This document shows positions 8,581-17,413 of a DNA stretch of 64,000 nt, one piece after another (position 1 is the first letter of the stretch; every line of letters begins with the position of its first letter). The notes beneath the pieces were generated by a model. The model was given only the letters and a program-made list of their open reading frames with translations, searched no databases and was not told the origin of the DNA. The position numbers were made by a program, and so were the translations under genes. Source of the stretch: Thereva unica (lineage: Eukaryota; Arthropoda; Insecta; Diptera; Therevidae); contig OX465286.1 of assembly GCA_949987705.1 (NCBI GenBank), positions 16,939,676 through 17,003,675 on the forward strand, read 5' to 3'.

Positions 8581-9970
8581 ATACCGGCTTTAGAGCTAAT
8601 CTACCTAAAATGTGGTGTTATAATTCTAACGTTTCGTTGTTATTCATTTTCTGCATTTCTTTATATTCCTTCAGTTGATGATGTCTCTGCAATGATGTCC
8701 ATTTTATTTACTATAGGGATTCTCTTGTATTTATTTCTTCAATTGACTCTCCTCCATCTTCATTTTCTTAGACTAAATTTAATACCTAATGTCAAAGGGC
8801 GAAAATACCAAGTAAATACATCTAGCGTAGCTCCACATATCGTTTCGCTAGGCATTCGAAGCAAGCGCCGCTTCAGGCTACACCCTCAATGTGGCCGAAA
8901 GTCCATAAGCTGACACTGCCTGGACCCATTCAATACCTAATAAAAATATTGAATGTGCGGTTCGTCCCATGATCGGGGAAGAATAGCATCGGTTCATTGA
9001 AAGTGTTGCCTGTAGCAAATTAGTTTTCACAATTTGAACAGACAAATTTCCATGAATAAACCTACTTAAATATCTAGAAGATCGCCCAGTGACATCCTAA
9101 CAAGATTGACACTTCATAAAGACGACCCTTCGCTAGTTTGATTTCCCCGTTTCTGTGCCAGCTCACAGTTGGCTAGCCCACAACCCTACCACAGTTGCCT
9201 GTGTCCCCACAAATTTGATCTGTTAGTGCGAGGTAGACGATATGTCAGCATCAATCTTATTTAAACTAATAAGCCTTGCATAGGAAAAGGTATCCGCTCC
9301 CGAAGGGGACTCCGATCCTATGACTTCACTTCGTCCCCTAGCACTCACAGTTGCTTGCAAGTTGCGAACCAGGCTGAACTCCACTAAGCTCGACCCCTCA
9401 CAAACGAGTCAAAGCCCCGGGACAATGAAACGATGGTGTGACCATCCAGTATCAGGCAGGTAAGTGACACCCGAATATCGCGCCACTCGATAAACAGATG
9501 GCAGCTTCCATACCCACTAAAGAGATTGCTAAAAATCGGGGGAGACCCGTGACTTGAGCCGCCTGGCAACTGCAACAAGTAACTGTCCGCTAATGTTGGC
9601 CAAAGCTACTACTACCCTGGAAGAAATGTTTATATATCTTATTTGCTAACAAAGATAAGTCCTGAATCTAAGCTAAACTATTATATGATGCAAAAAACTT
9701 AAATCTATGCTCGCGATCTAAATGTCTATGGGTGTAGAAATAATGGTACTCACCGCCTTTCCCAAATCCAATACCCCTGTCGAAGACCTACACTCAAACA
9801 CAAACACTAGCACTTTTTTCCACTATCACAAATCTGTAAAAAAGAAAGAAAAAACAGTTAGCTAGTGGAGAATCTCAATTAGTTTGAAGAAGGGGCAAAC
9901 TATAAAAAGAGGGTACTTATCACCAAAATAATTTTTCGAAAAATTTTCGCAAAATTTCCATATCCTCCAA
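8581..9970. other. Non-coding or unrecognised DNA
   Basis: An open frame of 125 codons (8536-8913, plus strand) crosses the hairpin and is hydrophobic in its middle, but it matches no family I know. From about 9080 to 9600 base composition is more balanced than around it, as in old coding or UTR sequence, but no domain is seen. A CAG|GTAAGT donor-like site lies at about 9457-9465 on the plus strand, and a GTGAGT donor-like site lies at about 9745-9756 on the minus strand. I cannot assign a gene. Confidence 0.4.
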
Positions 9971-10122
9971 AGCTCCTCTCCATGATGTCGAAAGTTACTG
10001 ATCCCTCTAGCTCCTCTCCATGATGTTAAAAGCTGCTGATCCGTCTAGCTCCTCTCCATTATGTTAAAAGCTGCTGATCCGTCTAGCTCCTCTCCATGAT
10101 GCTGAAAGCTGCTGATCCGTCT
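9971..10122 (+). repeat. 38-bp minisatellite, four copies
   Basis: Units begin at 9971, 10009, 10047 and 10085, each starting agctcctctccat and ending ctgatcc(c/g)tct. The first copy is the most diverged. Because 38 is not a multiple of 3, it cannot encode a simple protein repeat. Confidence 0.9.
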
Positions 10123-10314
10123 ATCTGCAGTGTTGATATCCAAAGGACATCAAACAGAGTGGTAGTTTAATCTACTGCAAATACATAAAAATACTGTTTA
10201 ATATTTCTCCACTTCCAATCGCGATATGGTTAAAGATATAAATATATAAGTAAAATCATATGCTAACAGTATCAACCTGCCACCCTCTACCCTACTTCCA
10301 GCAAAGTAACTTAC

Positions 10315-10398
10315 CATAGACGATTTGGTTGCCTTATCAGATGCTGCTGGATTCCTCCAGAATCACTTTGTCTTCTTATCCAACGAGACACATATTTC
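10315..10398 (-). other. Candidate internal exon, unknown gene
   Basis: On the minus strand an 84-bp segment lies between a good acceptor (pyrimidine-rich, ending TTCTTACAG) and a consensus donor (ATG|GTAAGTTAC). One of the three frames is open over the whole segment, about 28 codons containing YVSRWIRRQSDSGG. No homology is recognised and no partner exon can be assigned, so it may be chance. Confidence 0.25.
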
Positions 10399-10670
10399 CT
10401 GTAAGAATGTAGTTTTAAAAAAATACTGGCTACAGAAATAAAGAGCTTTTCAGAGCCCCAAATATAGATATGTGTTCGCGACTTCGATATTTATTAAAAC
10501 TAAAACCCAGCTTTCATCATGTTTTTGTCCACAGTAAGATTCTATTGATTCTATTGCCTTCGAAGAAGGAATCGTTCCTAGCCAAATTAGGAATTTAATT
10601 TGAAGTGAGATCTCCTTAACATGTCTAGGACAATAATTACCACAATCATTATATACCAATATACTTTATA

Positions 10671-11135
10671 CCATGTTTCCATCGCACTCGAAATCTTCCG
10701 ATTTCGGCAAAAATGAGGATTTCGGACGAAATCTCGTTTGAAATCTCATGTTTTAGCATATAAAATGAAATCGCCTTTCGGAGGAGATTTCAATGAAATC
10801 TCGATCGAAATCTTGGTAATGACTATTCAGCCTATTCAGCAAGTGGGAAATTTTGGGGAAATTTCTCAGCTGTAAAAAATTTTGACAGTACGAATTTGTC
10901 ATTTTTAAATTTTCTATCTTTAACGTTTAAAATGGAGCTTAAATGAATGTTTATATATTTTCCTTATTTTATTCTTTCCAAATTCCTCAGTTTTGTTGAT
11001 ATAATTAGGTTTTTAAAATTTGATGTGCAAGTTTGTTATGACAAGCGAAAGCTGCCTGGTGCGATGGAAACACATTTGGATTTCGCCAAATCGTTTTATC
11101 AAAACCTGCGGATTTCGAGTGCGATGGAAACATGG
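10671..11135. mobile_element. TA-flanked MITE, mariner-like
   Basis: Perfect terminal inverted repeats of 25 bp (10671-10695 and 11111-11135), starting CCATGTTTCCATCGCACTCG, are flanked on each side by TA (10669-10670 and 11136-11137), the duplication expected of Tc1/mariner elements. The 465-bp interior is rich in gaaatct / agatttc words in both orientations. It also carries a second inner copy of the end motif, gtgcgatggaaaca at about 11058-11071. It has no transposase and would be mobilised in trans. Confidence 0.8.
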
Positions 11136-12595
11136 TATTACTCTATAATCAATGTATTGTACATAAATTCCTAACAAGAATACGTTTAATTGTTATGCAG
11201 TTCATGAAACCTCGCATACGAAGCCCCCATCAAATGGGGCACAACGGTGGGAATTTAAATTTAAGAAAAGGAATTTTATCTGACCTATGGGAGATCTGAT
11301 CGCAACTATTGATTATATACTTTATGATCAATCTATAATAACAGCCTAAAATCAATTTCACAACGATATTTGTTCAATATTCAATACTTTTTAGAAAATT
11401 AACTGCTGCTAATGCCGTCACTGACAGGAACCAATTAATTTAAAAAACATAAAACTAACAGAAAAACATGGAATCTTCTCCTTTAATATATATATTAATA
11501 AACCCCGGTAGCATTTAATTAGAAAACATTTAAATAATATAAGAAATGATATAAATATAAAGGGAAAAACTTACAATTAAAATCAATTTCCTTTGCACAT
11601 GCAAAATGGCGTCACATTTGCATAGCAGACGAATTTTATATTTATGGTTTCACATTATTTAAAACACTCTTCACTTCAATTTATCTAGCTAAGAAAGGAA
11701 AAATTATTATTGCATTGATATTCACTATTAATTTGAATTAACTCACTGTATTTATTAATTAAAACACCAGTAAAATATTGCTTGAAGCAGTTGAACATGA
11801 TTATTCCTGTCCATGTATGACAGTTCGTTCAGTAACGGGTTTTTTCGTTATTTTGGCAAATTCGGCATTTCTCATTTAAAAAGAAATGTTTTAAAATATT
11901 CTCACTTGTAATAGAAACTATTAAATAAATTTTATTGAAATAATGTTTTTTTTTTATAATATGGTGAAGCATTTATTTAATTTATTCTAGCGGAAATTTG
12001 AGGATTTTCAAAATAAACTCAAAAAGTATTTCTTGGTAACTCGATGTATTGCGCACATGAACCTTTAACATTTGAGATTGTTGTCTTTGATTAAATATGG
12101 TTGAGTTAGTAGCTTATAACTGCACCACTCCATGACTGCAAATTTAAATTAATTTCAGAAATTTATTTAATTGATTTTGGTTAAATTAAACAATAAACAA
12201 TTGTGAAATGCTGTTTTTAAGTAATTAAAAAAATAATAGAATATATAAAAAATACATATTTAATAATAATAGGCTTAATAACTATTATTGATGAGAACGC
12301 AAAAACGGCCTAAAAACTGAGTTTTTATCAGTACGATTCTTACGCATTTTTTTGAGATTTCAGGAATTGAAATTTTCAGTTTTTTTGGGATTTCTTTAAT
12401 TGAAGTAGTTAATTTACCTTATTTAAGGTTTATTTAAGTTAATTTAAGTATTTTATATAATTTGCCTGTATTATTTTGCTTCGAGAGTAGGTTTTTATTG
12501 TATAAAATTAAATATAAAGGCCCAAACAACAAGGTTTCAACAGGGAGTTGCTAAATATACCTAATATATAATAATTAATTTGAACTAGTGATGCC
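11136..12595. other. AT-rich DNA before the satellite array
   Basis: No gene or repeat recognised. It is AT-rich throughout, with short TA runs (about 11486-11496 and 12240-12260) and no open frame of interest. Confidence 0.6.
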
Positions 12596-12816
12596 TCGAT
12601 GGAAAGGGCTCGCTCCCCTGAATTCAACCAGTTGAGTTTGCCCAAAAATTCCAATGGGTTCGGGAGTTATGCCCTCTTTTGTGATTTCTCCAAGAAGGGC
12701 TGCAAAATGACCATTATCTCGGGAAATCCTAGTCAGCCCGGGTTGGGATTGAGTTCACAGACTCCCTGGGAGGTCCCTAACAATTTCCCATCCCAAAAAA
12801 GGGCGCTCCAGACAGA
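12596..12816 (-). repeat. Diverged, inverted satellite monomer at the array edge
   Basis: From tcgatggaaagggctcgctccc to gggcgctccaga this is recognisably the satellite, but it is reversed relative to the block that follows and carries many substitutions, such as gaattcaaccagttgag where the array has gagttcagcgcactt. Older, degenerate monomers at an array edge are expected when homogenisation weakens there. Confidence 0.85.
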
Positions 12817-12994
12817 AATTTCTTAAAATCGCAAAAATGGCACCCATTAGCATTTTTTGGCCCGATTTTGTGCACTTTTGCTATGGTCCTCCAATGAGGG
12901 ACACGTCCTCCTGAATCCAGAAATGTCCACTTTCTCCGGATATTCCAGCGCTTTCTCCCTGTTGACTTTTCGAGCCCTTTTGCCGAAATCCTGC
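12817..12994. other. Spacer between inverted satellite copies
   Basis: This sequence is not part of the standard monomer. It joins the inverted edge copy to the direct array and ends within cctgctccggttttggg, where the array sequence resumes at about 12995. Nothing is recognised in it. Confidence 0.5.
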
Positions 12995-15869
12995 TCCGGT
13001 TTTGGGAAAATTCTGGAGTGGCCCTTTTTTGGATGGGAAATTGTTAGGGACCTCCCAGGGAGGCTGTGAATTCAATCCCACCCCGGGCTGACCAGTATTT
13101 CCCGAGATAATGGGCATTCTGCAGCCCCCCTTGGGGAAATCACCAAAGAGGGGATATCTCCCGAACCCCTTGGAATTTCTGGACCAAATCAAGTGCGCTG
13201 AACTCGGGGGAGCGAGCTCTTTCCAACGATACCCCATTCATTAAGATCCCAGCACTTTCGTGAAATCGACCAAAAATATCCCTTTGAACATTTTCCGGTT
13301 TTGGGAAAATTCTGGAGTGGCCCTTTTTTGGATGGGAAATTTTTAGGGACCTCCCAGGGAGGCTGTGAATTCAATCCCACCCCGGGCTGACCAGTATTTC
13401 CCGAGATAATGGACATTCTGCAGCCCCCCTTGGGGAAATCACCAAAGAGGGGATATCTCCCGAACCCCTTGGAATTTCTGGACCAAATCAAGTGCGCTGA
13501 ACTCGGGGGAGCGAGCTCTTTCCAACGATACCCCATTCATTAAGATCCCAGCACTTTCGTGAAATCGACCAAAAATATCCCTTTGAAAATTTTCCGGTTT
13601 TGGGAAAATTCTGGAATGGCCCTTTTTTGGATGGGAAATTGTTAGGGACCTCCCAGGGAGGCTGTGAATCCAATCCCACCCCGGGCTGACCAGTATTTCC
13701 CGAGATAATGGGCATTCTGCAGCCCCCCTTGGGGAAATCACAAAAGAGGGGATCACTCCCGAACCCCTTGGAATTTCTGGACCAAATCAAGTGCGCTGAA
13801 CTCGGGGGAGCGAGCTCTTTCCAACGATACCCCATTCATTAAGATCTCAGCACTTTCGTGAAATCGACCAAAAATATCCCTTTGAAAATTTTCCGGTTTT
13901 GGGAAAATTCTGGAGTGGCCCTTTTTTGGATGGGAAATTGTTAGGGACCTCCCAGGGAGGCTGTGAATTCAGTCCCACCCCGGGCTGACCAGTATTTCCC
14001 GAGATAATGGGCATTCTGCAGCCCCCCTTGGGGAAATCACAAAAGAGGGGATAACTCCCGAACCCCTTGGAATTTCTGGACCAAATCAAGTGCGCTGAAC
14101 TCGGGGGAGCGAGCTCTTTCCAACGATACCCCATTCATTAAGATCCCAGCACTTTCGTGAAATCGACCAAAAATATCCCTTTGAAAATTTTCCGGTTTTG
14201 GGAAAATTCTGGAGTGGCCCTTTTTTGGATGGGAAATTGTTAGGGACCTCCCAAGGAGGCTGTGAATTCAATCCCACCCCGGGCTGACCAGTATTTCCCG
14301 AGATAATGGGCATTCTGCAGCCCCGCTTGGGGAAATCACAAAAGAGGGGATATCTCCCGAACCCCTTGGGATTTCTGGACCAAATCAAGTGCGCTGAACT
14401 CGGGGGAGCGAGCCCTTTCCAACGATACCCCATTCATTAAGATCCCAGCACTTTCGTGAAATCGGCCAAAAATATCCCAAGGGGTACCCCTTTGAAAATT
14501 TTCCGGTTTTGGGAAAATTCTGGAGTGGCCCTTTTTTGGATGGGAAATTGTTAGGGACCTCCCAGGGAGGCTGTGAATTCAATCCCACCCCGGGCTGACC
14601 AGTATTTCCCGAGATAATGGACATTCTGCAGCCCCCCTTGGGGAAATCACCAAAGAGGGGATATCTCACGAACCCCTTGGAATTTCTGGACCAAATCAAG
14701 TGCGCTGAACTCGGGGGAGCGAGCTCTTTCCAACGATACCCCATTCATTAAGATCCCAGCACTTTCGTGAAATCGACCAAAAATATCCCTTTGAACATTT
14801 TCCGGTTTTGGGAAAATTCTGGAGTGGCCCTTTTTTGGATGGGAAATTGTTAGGGACCTCCCAGGGAGGCTGTGAATTCAATCCCACCCCGGGCTGACCA
14901 GTATTTCCCGAGATAATGGGCATTCTGCAGCCCCGCTTGGGGAAATCACAAAAGAGGGGATATCTCCCGAACCCCTTGGGATTTCTGGACCAAATCAAGT
15001 GCGCTGAACTCGGGGGAGCGAGCCCTTTCCAACGATACCCCATTCATTAAGATCCCAGCACTTTCGTGAAATCGACCAAAAATATCCCTTTGAAAATTTT
15101 CCGGTTTTGGGAAAATTCTGGAATGGCCCTTTTTTGGATGGGAAATTGTTAGGGACCTCCCAGGGAGGCTGTGAATCCAATCCCACCCCGGGCTGACCAG
15201 TATTTCCCGAGATAATGGGCATTCTGCAGCCCCCCTTGGGGAAATCACAAAAGAGGGGATCACTCCCGAACCCCTTGGAATTTCTGTACCAAATCAAGTG
15301 CGCTGAACTCGGGGGAGCGAGCCCTTTCCAACGATACCCCATTCATTAAGATCCCAGCACTTTCGTGAAATCGACCAAATATATCCCTTTGAAAATTTTC
15401 CGGTTTTGGGAAAATTCTGGAATGGCCCTTTTTTGGATGGGAAATTGTTAGGGACCTCCCAGGGAGGCTGTGAATCCAATCCCACCCCGGGCTGACCAGT
15501 ATTTCCCGAGATAATGGGCATTCTGCAGCCCCCCTTGGGGAAATCACAAAAGAGGGGATCACTCCCGAACCCGTTGGAATTTCTGGACCAAATCAAGTGC
15601 GCTGAGCTCGGGGAAGCGAGCCCTTTCCAACGATACCCCATTCATTAGGAACACAGCACTTTCGTGAAATCGACCAAAAATATCCCTTTGAAAATTTTCC
15701 GGTTTTGGGAAAATTCTGGAGTGGCCCTTTTTTGGATGGGAAATTGTTAGGGACCTCCCAGGGAGGCTGTGAATCCAATCCCACCCCGGGCTGACCAGTA
15801 TTTCCCGAGATAATGGGCATTCTGCAGCCCCCCTTGGGGAAATCACAAAAGAGGGGATCACTCCCGAAC
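12995..15869 (+). repeat. Satellite block A, mostly 299-bp monomers
   Basis: Tandem copies spaced 299 bp apart (the gcgctgaactcggggga word recurs at about 13195, 13494, 13793, 14092, 14391 and onward). One 311-bp unit, with the caaggggtacc insertion at about 14478, interrupts the run. Monomers differ by a few substitutions. The block is cut at 15869 by the BEL insertion and resumes at 24146. It is markedly more GC-rich than the DNA to its left. Confidence 0.95.
15865..15869 (+). other. BEL target-site duplication CGAAC, left
   Basis: CGAAC directly before the LTR TG is repeated at 24146-24150 directly after the closing CA. The satellite reads on correctly across the pair (ctcccgaaccccttgg). 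Confidence 0.9.
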
Positions 15870-16781
15870 TGTTCAGAATTAGCAGTTTAATTTCTGACTC
15901 AATAAAAAGGTGCCGGAAGGGTGTGATTCAATAAAAAGATAACCTTTTCCAATAACCAAATTACTATTTATTCGCAATTAATTATTAGATTTTTTCAAAT
16001 ATAAATTCAATAAAAATTCAACAAATTGCCAAAATATTTCAATTCAATCTTAAATTCGTTATTAATTCGTGATTTAGTACTTGAAAATTCGTAAATTATT
16101 CTTTATTTGTTTGTAAATAAGAATTACCAAAATATTGCTTGCTCTGATATCTTAATTGATAACGCCACCTATCTGTCAGATGATGATCGATGTTTCGCCT
16201 GATGTGTTCTGCAATTAGAACAGCCAGGAATAACCTTTGTGTTGCTGCACTCTGGTTTCGTTTCTTGGGAATCGCTTGGGATTTGCTTGTTGTTTGCTGC
16301 CTGGTTGCTGCTTGCTGCCCTGGTTGTGGCTTGCTGGACTGCTTTGCCTTGTTTCTTCGCAAATTCGTCCCTCTGTGGTTGGTTAGAGTAACTGCTGAAA
16401 TCAATTTTGGTGATTAAGTTACTGCTGTATTAAAGACTTCAAAACTGTCTTTAATTCGGGCTTTACTGGGAAAAGACCTCAATTCTGTCTTTTCAGAATG
16501 CTAAGTTCGATACTTAGGCTTTGAAATTGCTTTATTGCTAAAAACTCAATACAGATTTTATCTTCTAGTTCAAGACTCTAGAAAGATTAAAAGCAATCTG
16601 ATTTAACGCCGTCTGTGCGTCGGTATTTATTTCTCTTTGAATAATGGTTGAGGCTATTCTGTAGTAGGGGGATTCGTTCTTGAAGTACATAATTTCGGGT
16701 TATGTACTAGATCGGCGTGCGAAGTCCGATCAGCTGTTCTCTTCTGACTTGTAGACGTCAGATGGATTTTTCTCGTACTTG

Positions 16782-16836
16782 GTAAGTAATTTATTTCTAT
16801 TTTAGATTATTTACTAATTTTAGTTTATATTTTCAG
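16782..16836 (+). other. Intron-like segment 1 in the LTR, antisense
   Basis: 55 bp, GTAAGT donor, TACTAAT branch-point match 18-24 bases before the AG, acceptor TTTTCAG. The same segment is at 23611-23665 in the other LTR. Confidence 0.6.
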
Positions 16837-16906
16837 GTTTTTAAACGTAGATTCGGTGGGGGATGAAATGAGGAGGAGCCGGCGATCACTCCATTGGGGT
16901 TGTCAG

Positions 16907-16961
16907 GTGAGTAATTTTTTGGAATCTGTTGTGTATTTTCATTAACCTTTTTTGTTTACAG
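16907..16961 (+). other. Intron-like segment 2 in the LTR, antisense
   Basis: 55 bp, CAG|GTGAGT donor, ATTAAC branch-like word, TTGTTTACAG acceptor. The other LTR has it at 23736-23790. Confidence 0.6.
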
Positions 16962-17065
16962 ACTGTGATTTGCCGACGGCTTTTCGGCATCTTTCTGGAT
17001 GGGTTTTTTTGTTAGTTATTTTTCCTTGGATTTCGATCTTTTTATTTTCGTTGGTTTGGAATAAG

Positions 17066-17116
17066 GTAAGAACGTACATATTTAACTTTTATATTTAATT
17101 AATTCTTTATTTGCAG
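17066..17116 (+). other. Intron-like segment 3 in the LTR, antisense
   Basis: 51 bp, AAG|GTAAGA donor, TTTATTTGCAG acceptor. The other LTR has it at 23895-23945. Confidence 0.6.
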
Positions 17117-17219
17117 GTACAGACTTCTGGTTGTGTTTTTTGTTGTGTAGTGACGTCCTTGAACTTGTGTGTTTTTGTTTGTATTTTTTTGTAGATTTAT
17201 GTAGTTTGTTTATTTGTTT

Positions 17220-17225
17220 AATAAA
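17220..17225 (+). other. Antisense polyadenylation signal in the LTR
   Basis: AATAAA followed about 15 bases later by ttttggtgtttttt, the usual GT/T-rich downstream element. The copy in the other LTR is 24049-24054. Confidence 0.5.
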
Positions 17226-17316
17226 TGCAAGAAATAGTGATTTTGGTGTTTTTTTTTATTAATTTCCTTTTTTCTTGGTTTTCTTTTAGTTTTTGATTTT
17301 CAGTGTAGCCGGAACA

Positions 17317-17329
17317 TTCTCCCCGCCTT
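17317..17329 (-). other. BEL polypurine tract
   Basis: On the element strand AAGGCGGGGAGAA abuts the 3' LTR (TGTTCC..). It is the expected plus-strand DNA primer site. Confidence 0.85.
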
Positions 17330-17413
17330 GAAGCGTTAGCTTCAAAGAAAAGTGTTTCGAGGAAGCTGATTGAGATAGTTTTGTTTTCCGGCGGAAGTGC
17401 CCTATTACTATTT

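Larger units (their letters stand above)
16762..17225 (+). other. Antisense spliced-transcript-like unit in the BEL LTR
   Basis: On the strand opposite to the polyprotein, three segments look like complete short fly introns. They are 16782-16836 (donor GTAAGT, branch TACTAAT at 16812-16818, acceptor TTTTCAG), 16907-16961 (CAG|GTGAGT, TTAAC, TTTACAG) and 17066-17116 (AAG|GTAAGA, TTAAT, TTTGCAG). AATAAA follows at 17220-17225, with a GT-rich tract after it. Joining the exons gives a 47-codon frame from ATG 16762 that crosses the first two junctions and stops just inside exon 3; without splicing it stops after 7 codons. The 47-codon frame could be chance. The splice signals are the stronger evidence. 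Confidence 0.55.
15870..17316 (-). repeat. BEL LTR, element 3' copy
   Basis: It begins TGTTCAG and ends GGAACA on the plus strand, and has the same length as 22699-24145. At 1447 bp it is long for a BEL LTR. The extra length holds a 102-codon open frame on the element strand (16096-16404), a 75-codon open frame on the opposite strand (16190-16417), and a set of intron-like segments on the plus strand (16782-17116). Confidence 0.95.

Noticed and set aside
8536..8913. 125-codon open frame
   Set aside because: Crosses an inverted-repeat hairpin, has AT-driven hydrophobic composition, and shows no recognisable motif.
12599..13069. 75- and 70-codon plus-strand frames at the array edge
   Set aside because: The first is the inverted satellite monomer, and the second spans the spacer and the start of the array.
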